From CAZHGD01 sp964531735 (GTDB lineage: Bacteria > Armatimonadota > UBA10988): a DNA stretch of 30,727 bases. The stretch is taken from NCBI GenBank assembly GCA_964531735.1, contig CAZHGD010000083.1, positions 1 through 30,727 on the forward strand, given 5' to 3'. A program made the translations under genes and the position numbers. Positions 16,874-25,100 of the stretch are shown one piece after another; the stretch's first letter is position 1, and every line of letters begins with the position of its first letter. The notes beneath the pieces are model-generated. The model had not been told where the DNA came from, ran no database searches, and saw only the letters and a list, made by a program, of their open reading frames with translations.

Positions 16874-17650
16874 CTAGGCTCCTTCAGTGCCCTCGGCTAG
16901 TCCGTGTTGTCTGACCACCTCGTATAAGGCCACCGCCACTGCCACACCAACGTTCAGCGATTCGGCCGCCGACTGCATCGGAATGCGCCGGCACTCGCCC
17001 GTCGCCCGCCAGGCTGGCGACACGCCATGGGCTTCGTTGCCGGCCACCAACGCCACCGGCAGCGGTAGAGGTTCATCGTACAGCCCTTTGCCGACGGTGT
17101 CCAGCACGACCACCGGCCGGCCGTCGCGCTCCACCGCGGCCATGGCCTCGGCCGTGCGGCACCGCAGCCACGGCACCCGCACCAACGCGCCGACGCTGGC
17201 CCGGACCACCTTCGGCGAGAACAGGTCAGCGCAGCCGCCCGACAGCAGCACGCCGGCGCCGACGGCATCGGCGGTGCGGAGGAGCGAACCGACGTTGCCC
17301 GGGTCGCGGATCTCGTCGGCGATCAGCAGGAGGGCCGGCCACGGCTCGCCCAGCCCACCGCCGGGCTGCGGCACGATGGCGGCGCAACCGCTCGGGTGGA
17401 CTTCGTCGCAGACGGACTGGAGCACCGCTGCGCTGACCGGCTGCACCCGCAGCCCGGCCGCGCGCCAACGCGCGAGGTCGGCTGCGGCCGCCTGGGGCCC
17501 GCAGAGGACGACCTCCACGGGCCAACCAGCGTCGAGCACCGTCTGCAGAGCGCGCGCCCCTTCCAGCAGGAACGCAGCCTCACGCACGCGCCCGTTCCGC
17601 TGCTGGAGGGAACGGGCGCGCTTGATCAGATCGTTGTGCTGACTGGTGAT
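16874..17650 (-). CDS. TrmH/SpoU-family rRNA or tRNA 2'-O-methyltransferase, start unresolved
   Basis: The conserved part starts at ITSQHNDLIKRARSLQQRNGR, the usual N-terminal helix of RlmB/YsgA-type enzymes, and the protein is about 258 residues from there. A substrate-binding N-terminal domain (about 1-95) is followed by the SPOUT knot. Motif 1 is DEIRDPGNVGSLLRTADAVGA, motif 2 LVAGNEAHGV and motif 3 IPMQSAAESLNVGVAVAVALYEV. It would methylate a ribose 2'-OH using S-adenosylmethionine; the target base is unknown. No ATG, GTG or TTG occurs in frame between the rplT stop (17751) and this conserved start. Translation must begin at a rarer codon (for example CTG 17716 or ATC 17650) or inside rplT at TTG 17794, 17812 or 17827. 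Position between rplT and pheS is a common arrangement. Confidence 0.9.
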   Translation of the reverse strand: MTSQHNDLIKRARSLQQRNGRVREAAFLLEGARALQTVLDAGWPVEVVLCGPQAAAADLARWRAAGLRVQPVSAAVLQSVCDEVHPSGCAAIVPQPGGGLGEPWPALLLIADEIRDPGNVGSLLRTADAVGAGVLLSGGCADLFSPKVVRASVGALVRVPWLRCRTAEAMAAVERDGRPVVVLDTVGKGLYDEPLPLPVALVAGNEAHGVSPAWRATGECRRIPMQSAAESLNVGVAVAVALYEVVRQHGLAEGTEGA

Positions 17651-17750
17651 GGGTTCCGTGGCAGCGCCTTGCCGGTGGCCGAGGACCTCATCCGGCCGGG
17701 CGGTCGGACGACGCAGGGGCCACCGCTCGGACCCGGAGCACGCTCGTCGG

Positions 17751-18107
17751 TCAGGCCGCGAGGGCCGCCTTGGCCAGTTCGGCCACCGCGGCAAACGCCT
17801 GCGGGTCCTCAACGGCCAGGTTCGCAAGCGTCTTGCGGTCGAGGGCGATGTTGGCCTTCTTCAGCCCGGCGATGAACTTGCTATAGCTCAGTCCGCAGCG
17901 GCGCGCCGCGGCGTTGACCCGGGTGATCCACAAGCGGCGGAAGTCGCGCCGCTTCTGGCGCCGGTCGCGATACGCGTACTGGCCCGACTTCAGGAGCTGG
18001 TTGAGCGCCGCGCGGTACTGCTTCGACTTGGCTCCCCAGTACCCCTTGGCGCGCTTCAGAACCTTGCGCCGCTTGCGGGTCTGGACGATACCACCTTTGA
18101 CACGCAT
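17751..18107 (-). CDS. rplT: Large ribosomal subunit protein bL20
   Basis: This 118-residue protein has the basic N-terminal extension (RVKGGIVQTRKRRKVLKRAKGYWGAKSKQYRAA) and the segment RRDFRRLWITRVNAAARRCGLSYS that define bL20. The globular C-terminal domain ends in an Ala-rich helix. It nucleates assembly of the 50S subunit on 23S rRNA, and in several bacteria also represses its own operon by binding a 23S-like structure in the leader. A GGGAGAGG site precedes the ATG, 13 bases after rpmI. Confidence 0.98.
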   Translation of the reverse strand: MRVKGGIVQTRKRRKVLKRAKGYWGAKSKQYRAALNQLLKSGQYAYRDRRQKRRDFRRLWITRVNAAARRCGLSYSKFIAGLKKANIALDRKTLANLAVEDPQAFAAVAELAKAALAA

Positions 18108-18120
18108 TGCGTCCTCTCCC

Positions 18121-18318
18121 TCAGCCGATCAGCATCTTGCTGATGTTGGTCGCGTCGGCGGCCGAAACGACCTCGCCGCGGCCGAGCTCGCGCTTGCGGC
18201 TGCTCGACTTCTTCGTCAACAAGTGCGCCGACCGCCCACGGCGGCGGACGATCTTGCCGCTGCCCGTGATCTTGAACCGCTTCTTGGCGGCGTTGCGGGT
18301 TTTGCCCGTCTTGCCCAC
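18121..18318 (-). CDS. rpmI: Large ribosomal subunit protein bL35
   Basis: The 65-residue basic protein matches bL35: KTRNAAKKRFKITGSGKIVRRR, then SAHLLTKKSSSRKREL, and the usual C-terminal ISKMLIG helix. The start is GTG at 18318, preceded by GAGAGGAG; the more common ATG is absent. The gene lies in the conserved infC-rpmI-rplT order. Confidence 0.97.
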   Translation of the reverse strand: MGKTGKTRNAAKKRFKITGSGKIVRRRGRSAHLLTKKSSSRKRELGRGEVVSAADATNISKMLIG

Positions 18319-18389
18319 GTCTGGTCTCCTCTCAATCCTCTTGGCACCGCCGCCGCGACGCTACGGCGCGCCGCGCTAGGGCCGGCGCT

Positions 18390-19202
18390 CTAGTCGGCCT
18401 CTGCGGCCTCGGCGTCGTCGCCAGCGTCGTCGCCGGCGTCATCGCCGTCATCGTCGCCGTCATCGTCGCCGTCGTCCTCGCCGTCCTCGTCCTCATCCGC
18501 CTCGGCCTCAGCGGCCAAGGCAGGCGCGGACTCGTCCACCGCGGACTCGCCGGCCGGCCCGTCTTCGGCCCCGGCCTCGTCATCCACCGCCAACTCCGCA
18601 TCGTGGAGTTGCTCGGTGGCGGCCAGGCGCTCGTCTTCGGCCGACATCCGCGTGCCGACGATCTCGGCCTTCGGCGCGATGATGATGAACATCCGCCGGC
18701 CTTCCAGCGCGGCCGATGACTCCAGCTCACAGACCTCGGACAGGGCCTCCACGAGCTGCATCAGGATGCGCTCGCCCAGCTCGCGGTGGGTAATCTCGCG
18801 GCCGCGGAAGCGCACCTCGACCCGGACCTTGTGGCCCTGGCGGAGGAACTGCTCGGCCTTGCGCCGCACCACGCCGAAGTCGTGCTCGTCGGTGGTCGGC
18901 CGCATCCGCAGGCCCTTCACCTCCAAGACGCGCTGCTTCCGCCGCTGGTCCCGCTCCCGCTGCTTCTGCTCGTAGCGGTACCGGCCCCAGTCCATGATCC
19001 GGCAGACCGGCGGGTCGGCATCCGGCGCCACCTCGATCAGGTCCAGCCCGGCCTCGTAGGCTGCGTCCAACGCTTCTCGCAGCCATACGATGCCCATCTG
19101 CTGACCCGAATCAGAGATCAGCCGCACCTTGCCCGCGCGAATCTCGTTGTTCCGCCGCGGTCGCTTTTCCGGCGCCTCCGGGCGTACTTGCCTTCTTCTG
19201 AT
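18390..19202 (-). CDS. infC: Translation initiation factor IF-3 with AUC start and acidic C-terminal tail
   Basis: IF-3 binds the 30S subunit and enforces correct start-codon selection. From ATC 19202 the protein is 270 residues. The conserved N-terminal RRNNEIRAGKVRLISDSG (about 17-34) lies upstream of the first GTG in frame (19127), so that GTG cannot be the start. ATC sits eight bases after a perfect AGGAGG (19216-19211). Both IF-3 domains are complete (about 17-95 and 100-180, with KVRVEVRFRGREITH). A tail of about 90 residues follows, ending in a Gly/Asp repeat (GDDDGDDDGDDAGDDAGDDA, about 244-264); typical IF-3 is 170-180 residues. Rare AUU/AUC starts are known to let IF-3 regulate its own synthesis, which is likely here. 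Confidence 0.95.
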   Translation of the reverse strand: MRRRQVRPEAPEKRPRRNNEIRAGKVRLISDSGQQMGIVWLREALDAAYEAGLDLIEVAPDADPPVCRIMDWGRYRYEQKQRERDQRRKQRVLEVKGLRMRPTTDEHDFGVVRRKAEQFLRQGHKVRVEVRFRGREITHRELGERILMQLVEALSEVCELESSAALEGRRMFIIIAPKAEIVGTRMSAEDERLAATEQLHDAELAVDDEAGAEDGPAGESAVDESAPALAAEAEADEDEDGEDDGDDDGDDDGDDAGDDAGDDAEAAEAD

Positions 19203-19210
19203 GGCGGTGT

Positions 19211-19234
19211 CCTCCTGGCGGGGCCTCCCCCGCC
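19211..19234 (-). promoter_or_regulatory. Shine-Dalgarno and adjoining hairpin that set the infC start
   Basis: A perfect AGGAGG (19216-19211) lies eight bases before the AUC codon. Directly upstream, GGCGGGG and CCCCGCC (19234-19228 and 19223-19217) form a 7-bp hairpin with a GAGG loop, touching the ribosome site. This may tune translation of infC after thrS. Confidence 0.6.
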
Positions 19235-19238
19235 CAGC

Positions 19239-21164
19239 TCACACCGACGGCGGGAACCGGCCTTCCGCCGTCAGGCGCGCTTGGAACTCAGCCAGCTTCA
19301 TCTGGCCCAGGTCCTTCATCCCGCGCTCGCGCACGGCCACCGCGTCGCTCTCGGCCTCGCGGTTGCCGCACACCAGCATATAGGGAATCTTCCTCGTTTC
19401 AGCCAGCGCGATCTTCGCCTGCATGCGTTCGTCGCCGCTGTCCACCTGCACGCGGAACCCGGCGGCCACCAGCCGCCCGGCCACGTCCCGCGCGTAATCG
19501 AGATGCCGCTCACCGACCGGAATGACCACCGCCTGCACCGGCGCCAGCCAGGTCGGGAACACGCCGCCCGTGTGCTCGATCAGGATGCCCATGAACCGTT
19601 CGAGACTGCCCAGCAGCGCCCGGTGGATCATCACCGGCACGTCGCGATGGTCGTCCTCGGTCACATAGCTCAGGCCGAACCGCTGCGGCAGGTTGAAGTC
19701 GAGCTGGCAAGTGCCGAGCTGGTGCCGCCGGTTCAGCGCGTCGCAGACCATGAAGTCGATCTTCGGCCCATAGAACGCGCCCTCGCCGGCCGCCACCCGG
19801 TAGTCGACGCCGCGCTCGTCGAGCGCCCGCCTGAGCATCCGCTCGGCGTTCTCCCAGACCTCGTCACTGCCGACCGACTTCTCCGGCCGCGTGCTCAGGT
19901 CGATCCGGATGTCCTTGAACTCGAACAGCCGGTAGACCTGCAGCAGCATCTCGCAGAACGCGTCCACTTCCTGCTGGATCTGCTGCGGCCGGCAGAAGAT
20001 GTGCGCATCGTCCTGGCAGAACGTCCGCACGCGGGTCAGCCCCGCGGTCACGCCCGACGGCTCAAAGCGATGCAGGCGCCCGAAGTCGGCGTAGCGGATC
20101 GGCAGTTCGCGATAGCTGTGCAGCTTGGCGCCGAACATCAGACAGTGCGCCGGGCAGTTCATCGGCTTGACCGCGTGGAGCTGCTCCTCGAGCTGTACGA
20201 AGTACATGTTCTCGCGGTAGTTGTCCATGTGGCCCGAGGTCTGCCAGAGGTCGGCCGAGAGCACCTGCGGCGTGATCACCTCGTCGTAGCCGAAGACCTG
20301 GTAGCGCGAGCGGATCAGGTCCACCAAACGGTTGTAGATGAACGCGCCAGGCGGGAAGAAGAACGGGCTGGCCGGCGCATGGTCATCGAACCAGACCAGG
20401 TCCAGCTCGCGGCCCAGCCGCCGGTGGTCGCGCTTCTCGGCCTCCTCGCGCAGGTGCAGCCACTCTTTGAGCTGCTTGGCCTCGGGGAACGAGGTGCCGT
20501 AGACGCGCTGCAGCATCTTGTTGGCGCTGTCGCCGCGCCAATAGGCGCCCGAGCTGGTCAGCACCTTCACCGCGCCGATGCGGCCGGTGGCCGGAACATG
20601 GACGCCGCGGCAGAGGTCGACCCAGCCGTCGCCGCTCCAGTAGACGCTGACCGCTTCACCGTCCGGAATGGCGTCCAGCAGTTCCAGCTTGTACGGCTCG
20701 CCGAGTCGCTCGAACAGCGCCCGCGCTGCGTCGCGGCTCAACTCCTCGCGCCGGAACGGCTGGTTCTCGGCGATGATCTTGGCCATCTCGGCCTCGATCG
20801 CCGCCAGATCGTCCGGCGTGAACGGCCGCTCGACGTCGAAATCGTAGTAGAACCGGCCATCGTCGAGGGCCGGCCCGATGGTGACCTTGGCGTCGGGGAA
20901 GAGCCGCTGCACCGCCTGTGCCATGACGTGGGCGGTGCTGTGCCGGTAGACTTCCTGCCCCGCTTCGTCGCGGAAGGTCAGGAAGACCACCTCGGCATCG
21001 CGCTGGAGCACGGCACTCAGGTCGGCCGGCTGGCCGTCCACCCGCGCCGCCAACGCCGCCTTCGCCAGGCCGGGGCCGATGGCCTCGGCCACCGTCGTCA
21101 GGCTGACTCCCGGAACGAAGGACAAGGCACTGCCATCAGGCAGTGAGACACGAATTTGGGCCAT
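19239..21164 (-). CDS. thrS: Threonyl-tRNA synthetase
   Basis: The 641-residue class II synthetase has an N-terminal TGS domain (about 1-62). The editing domain (about 65-225) carries HSTAHVMAQAVQ and the FYYDFD segment. The catalytic core (about 240-535) has the zinc Cys in MNCPAHCLMF, motif 2 in ADFGRLHRFEPSG and RTFCQDDAHIFC. Its C-terminal anticodon-binding domain (about 545-641) has VIPVGERHLDYARDVAGRL. Length is as in E. coli (642). The ATG at 21164 follows GAAAGGAGAAGAG. It is the first gene of the operon and is preceded by a promoter and an attenuator-like leader. Confidence 0.98.
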   Translation of the reverse strand: MAQIRVSLPDGSALSFVPGVSLTTVAEAIGPGLAKAALAARVDGQPADLSAVLQRDAEVVFLTFRDEAGQEVYRHSTAHVMAQAVQRLFPDAKVTIGPALDDGRFYYDFDVERPFTPDDLAAIEAEMAKIIAENQPFRREELSRDAARALFERLGEPYKLELLDAIPDGEAVSVYWSGDGWVDLCRGVHVPATGRIGAVKVLTSSGAYWRGDSANKMLQRVYGTSFPEAKQLKEWLHLREEAEKRDHRRLGRELDLVWFDDHAPASPFFFPPGAFIYNRLVDLIRSRYQVFGYDEVITPQVLSADLWQTSGHMDNYRENMYFVQLEEQLHAVKPMNCPAHCLMFGAKLHSYRELPIRYADFGRLHRFEPSGVTAGLTRVRTFCQDDAHIFCRPQQIQQEVDAFCEMLLQVYRLFEFKDIRIDLSTRPEKSVGSDEVWENAERMLRRALDERGVDYRVAAGEGAFYGPKIDFMVCDALNRRHQLGTCQLDFNLPQRFGLSYVTEDDHRDVPVMIHRALLGSLERFMGILIEHTGGVFPTWLAPVQAVVIPVGERHLDYARDVAGRLVAAGFRVQVDSGDERMQAKIALAETRKIPYMLVCGNREAESDAVAVRERGMKDLGQMKLAEFQARLTAEGRFPPSV

Positions 21165-21329
21165 GGTCTCTTCTCCTTTCCGGGAATCGTTGGGCCTCTG
21201 GAAACAGAAAGCCCTCTGGGCGCCGTCCAGAGGGTGGGTCAGCCACGACACCTTGAACCTGCACGGTGATCGTCGCTCGCACCTCCCTCGGCAGCAAGGC
21301 GCACGCAGCCCTGCTCGGGCTGCAGAACG
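21165..21329 (-). promoter_or_regulatory. thrS leader with mutually exclusive antiterminator and terminator hairpins
   Basis: From a predicted start near 21329, the leader first forms GCAGCCC-GAGCA-GGGCTGC (about 21322-21304). Next is a segment GAGGGAGGT (about 21289-21281). Then a hairpin pairs ACGA-T-CACC with GGTG-TCGT around a 12-base loop containing GGTTCAA. The segment ACCCACCCTC follows, and the terminator CCCTCTGG-ACGGCGC-CCAGAGGG (21234-21212) ends in CTTTCTGTTT. GAGGG can pair with CCCTC of the terminator's 5' arm, and GGT with ACC, so antiterminator and terminator cannot coexist. No T-box consensus was found. bL20 or ThrS autoregulation are possible, unproven. Confidence 0.65.
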
Positions 21330-21335
21330 GGCTGC

Positions 21336-21364
21336 ATTCTAGCACAAGCGAACAATAGCTGCAA
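21336..21364 (-). promoter_or_regulatory. Sigma-70 promoter of the thrS operon
   Basis: On the minus strand TTGCAG (21364-21359) and TAGAAT (21341-21336) are separated by 17 bases; each matches the consensus at four or five positions, and the region is unusually AT-rich for this genome. It directly precedes the structured thrS leader. Confidence 0.7.
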
Positions 21365-21425
21365 TGAGACTTTGCGCGGTGCGGCGCAGGGGAGTCGGGC
21401 GCTGGTCACACCGACCGGGCAGCCT

Positions 21426-21445
21426 CGCGGCCGGCGCCGGCCGCG
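21426..21445. repeat. Perfect 20-bp palindrome in the thrS / defence-gene intergenic region
   Basis: A fully self-complementary GC sequence centred on GGCGCC is followed by a looser GCACCGC / GCGGTGC inverted pair. It lies in the 268-base divergent gap (21365-21632), for which I see no plus-strand promoter. It may be an operator for the TIR-NACHT unit or a chance product of the high GC content. Confidence 0.35.
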
Positions 21446-21632
21446 CACGCCGACAGGCACCGCCCGGCGAGGTGTCGGCCGGCGCGGTGCGGCCGCAGCG
21501 CGGCGGCGTATCCTGCGGCGTTGGCGAAGGAGATGCCGCGTGGTGCGCCAAACACCGCAGGCAACCGCGGGTCGCCGGTCTGCGACGGGGCCTTTCAGCA
21601 TGACAGGCACTCGGTGGTCGTGGAGGCACGCT

Positions 21633-22181
21633 GTGGCTGGACTGTCACATTCTCCGGACGTACGCCCACGGCAGGTTAAGGTACAGATCGGCCTGCCCTT
21701 CCTGGGTCACATCGAGGGCATGTGGGCGGTTGATGACGACGACCGCCACGCTGCCTGGGAGATGTACGTCGAACTGGTGACGCGCGTCGGGGCCGTCAGT
21801 CTGGGACACGAGGCGGGCCGGCTGCGCGAGGCGCTGTCGTCGCTGTACTCGCTGTTCGCCACCACCCGCGCCCTGTTGCGCCAGTATGGGCCAGGCCTGG
21901 CGAGGCCGAAGCACGGGGGCGAGCTGAGCTTCGGGGTCATCGCCATCCGGATCCTCAACGAGGTCGTCCGGCCGTTGCTGGCTGAGTGGCATCCTCGGCT
22001 GGCCGACTGGGAAAACCAGCGGCCGCCCGGTGTCGCGCCGGTGGACCACGAGCGGGCCTGGCCGCTGGCCGGCGAGCTGCGCGAGGCCTTGGCGGCCCAG
22101 CATCGGGCGCTCACCGCCTATGCCGATGCGCTGGCGGAAGTGGCCGGCGTGCCGCCGCTGCACCAGGAGTCCGCGGAGTAG
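21633..22181 (+). CDS. Small helical protein paired with the TIR-NACHT gene
   Basis: The protein has 182 residues and no signal peptide or membrane span. It is predominantly helical, with conserved-looking blocks VQIGLPFLGHIEGMW, AAWEMYVELVTRV, GRLREALSSLYSLFATTR and LNEVVRPLLAEWHPRLADWE. I know similar unnamed proteins near TIR or NACHT genes from memory only and cannot name a family. GTG 21633 is chosen because GGAGG ends six bases upstream; an in-frame ATG at 21600 has no ribosome site. It ends 16 bases before the TIR-NACHT start, so the two are probably one operon. A role as cofactor, inhibitor or trigger sensor is inference. Confidence 0.8.
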   Translation: MAGLSHSPDVRPRQVKVQIGLPFLGHIEGMWAVDDDDRHAAWEMYVELVTRVGAVSLGHEAGRLREALSSLYSLFATTRALLRQYGPGLARPKHGGELSFGVIAIRILNEVVRPLLAEWHPRLADWENQRPPGVAPVDHERAWPLAGELREALAAQHRALTAYADALAEVAGVPPLHQESAE

Positions 22182-22197
22182 CCCGGAGCGGCGCGGC

Positions 22198-25100
22198 ATG
22201 GGCGAAGACTACCGCCACGACGTCTTCATCAGCCACAGTTCGCACGACCGGCCCGTCGCCGCCAGGCTGCACGAACGCCTGGCCGAGGACGGCTTCGAGG
22301 TCTGGCGCGACGCCACCGACCTGCAGCCCGGCGACGGTCTGCTGACGGTGATCGGCGAAGCCTTGCGCAGCTCGCGGAAGGTGCTCCTGATCTGGTCCGA
22401 CCACAGCGCCGGCTCCGAGTGGGCCAGGCTCGAGTGGCAGACGGTGTTGGCCGTGGAGCTGGCCGACCACCAGCCGCGACTCGTCCTGTGGGTGCTGGAC
22501 GACACGCCACTGCCGGACCTGCTCAAGGGCCGACTCTACGCCGACGGCCGGCGCGGCGTCGACGCCGAGTATGGGCGGCTGGTGCGGAGCCTGCGGGGTG
22601 TCGAGCCGGCGCCCGCGGCCAATCGGCGCCGCGATGAGCCCGATTTCCGCGCCGACCTGGCCCGCTACTGCGACGCCCTGGTGGCTGACCTGGACCGCTA
22701 CGACAGCGAAGTGCGCTGGCACGACCGGGCGCTGACGCCATTGGAGGCCGAGGTCGAGGTGGACCGCGGCGGCCGCGGCCACCGGCGCCTCTGCCGCGAC
22801 CTGGTGGCCGGCCTGCAAAGCGACCGCCACTCGCGCACGATCCTGGTCCGAGGCGATCCGGGCTCCGGCAAGAGCGTCTCGCTGCGCCGGCTGGTGCGGC
22901 GTCTGTGTGCCGATGCCGGCCGCCACGGCGTGGTGCCGCTGTACGCCAACTTGCGCGAGTACCCCGCCGGTGAGGCCGTGACGCCCAACGGCCTCGGCGC
23001 GTTCCTGGCGGCCCAGGTCGAGGCACAGACCGGGCGCGATGGACGCCTGTTCATCGACGGCTACTACGACGAGCTGCGCCACGCGAGACGGCTCTCGGTG
23101 GTCCTCGATTCGTTCGACGAACTGCCGCAGGTGCTCGACTGCGACGAGCACACCGCGCGGCACGCGGAGGTGTCGCGGGCGTTCAGCCAGTTCTTCGCGC
23201 AGGAGCTGGGTGGCAACCGCGTGGTGCTGGCCTCACGGTTCCACCGCGCGCCGGTTGGCCTGCCAGCCACCGTAGTCGATGTGCGGCCGTTCACCGAGAC
23301 TCAGGTCCGGCGCGCCATGCGAGGATGGCTGAGCGGCCGCGGTGTGGACGCCGACGACTACGTCTGGCGGCTGTTCAGCGCGCGGCCGCAGTTGCTACCG
23401 CACTTGCGCAACCCGCTCACCGCCGAGTTGATCGCCGAGTACGGGCAGGCGGTTGGCGGCGAACTCCCCGACAGCCTGCTGGCCGTCTACGACAGTCTGG
23501 TGCAGCGACGCCTGCTCGAGCAGGCGGGCGACCTGGCCGAGGCGGCCGTGGAGCCGATGGCTGCTCGCCTCGCCGCGCGGCGGATTGCGGTGGGCATGTT
23601 CGAGCACGGCACGACGGGGCTGGAGATGCCGCTGGCCGAGGTGCTGCGGCTGGCCGCCGGCGACACGCTGACCGAACCGCAGGGCCGGGCCGTGGTCGAG
23701 GCGCTACGGCGGGGACGCCTGGCGCGGGCGAGCGCGAACGGCTCCCGACCGTTCGCCTTCGTCCACCGCCGCTTCGCCGAGTACCTGGTGGCCGCCGACC
23801 TGCGCGGCCGACCAGGCGGGCTTCAGGCCCGGCTGGCCGCGATTCCCAGCGACTCGCGGTGGCGCGAGGCGCTGCTGATGGCTTGCGGCGTCGCGACGCT
23901 GGCCGAGCGCCAACCGGTGGCCGAGTACTGCTGGTCGATCGTGTCCGCCGCCGCGCCGGCGCTGCTCGCCGGCCAGGTGGCCGAGGCCGGTGATGCGCTC
24001 CACTGCGGTCGGTTCCTGGTGGAGGGCTTCGCCGCCGACGCGGAGGCCACGGCGGGCATCCGCCAGCCCCTGGGCGAACTGGTCGTCGAGATGCTGTCGG
24101 CCCAGGACCTGCTGGTCGCCAAGCTGGGCACCGAGCTGATCCCCCTGGCCGAGGGCGCCGCACAGCAACAGGCGGTCAGACTGGCCTGCGCATCGGACCG
24201 AGCCTGGGTCCGCGAGGCGGCACTGCGGGCGTGCCGGTATGTGCCGGGGCTCGACGACGACGCCTATGCCGCCATACACAAGCATCTGGCGGTGCTGCCC
24301 TATGACCAACTGCCGGCAAGACTGGGGGATCTCTGGTTCGGCTTGGGGCTCTCCGACCGCCTGCGTGGGTTGCGGCAGGTGCTGGTTCGGCGCATCGCGC
24401 TAGCGGCGATCGCGCCGGTGTTCGTGGTCCTGAGCTGGCTGGTCGCGGAGCCGGCCGCTCGGCGCAGCGGCGTCGTCACGTGGTTGCAGTTGGTCCCCAT
24501 CTGGGCGCTGACGGTCACCACGACACCTCGCGGCAGGATCGCCACCCGACCGAGTCTGGTCCGGGATGTGGTGATGTACCCGTGGACTTGGCTGATGCTG
24601 GGCTTCTTGGTGGCGGTGCGATCCACTGATGCCGAACCCGATCCCATGCCGCGGTTCGGGCTGCTCGTCCTCCTCTTGGCCGCACTGCTGTGGCTGGGCA
24701 ATCCCGCACCCAGGCGCCAACGCGTGGCCAGACGACCGTCGCGGCTCACGAGCGAGCGACCTGGCCAGCCGTTGCCCAGCGGCCGAACACGTCACCACGC
24801 CGCCGTCAGCTCGGCGGATCGCCGTGACTTGCGCATACTGCTCCTGCTGGCCGTCGGCGCCGGGTTGATGGAGTGGCTCGCACACCTACTGCCCCGCACG
24901 GCCTCGTATCTGAACGTCGGGACGCTCACGCTCGCGGCGGTCGTCTGTGTTCCGTGGGCCGCATGGCACCTGCTGCAAGACGCTCTGACGGCTGCCGGCA
25001 AGCGCTACCGGACCGTGTCCGACTGGTGCCGCCTCCGCCGTCTGGGCCTGCCCGAGGCGGTCACTTGCGACGTCGTGTACCGCCAGTGCCGCAGCTTCGC

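Noticed and set aside
18412..18500. CRISPR-like or tandem repeat array
   Set aside because: The short repeats are Asp/Gly codons of the infC acidic tail; no spacers.
18786..21146. 786-residue plus-strand open frame opposite infC and thrS
   Set aside because: thrS and infC are certain on the other strand; the frame has no recognisable domain.
21240..21290. T-box in the thrS leader
   Set aside because: The UGGNACC bulge and its flanks are missing; AAGGTGTCGTGG is not close enough. Treated as a different attenuator.
21241..21337. Leader peptide starting at the ATG overlapping the thrS -10 box
   Set aside because: The predicted transcription start lies downstream of that ATG, and the peptide has no run of Thr codons.
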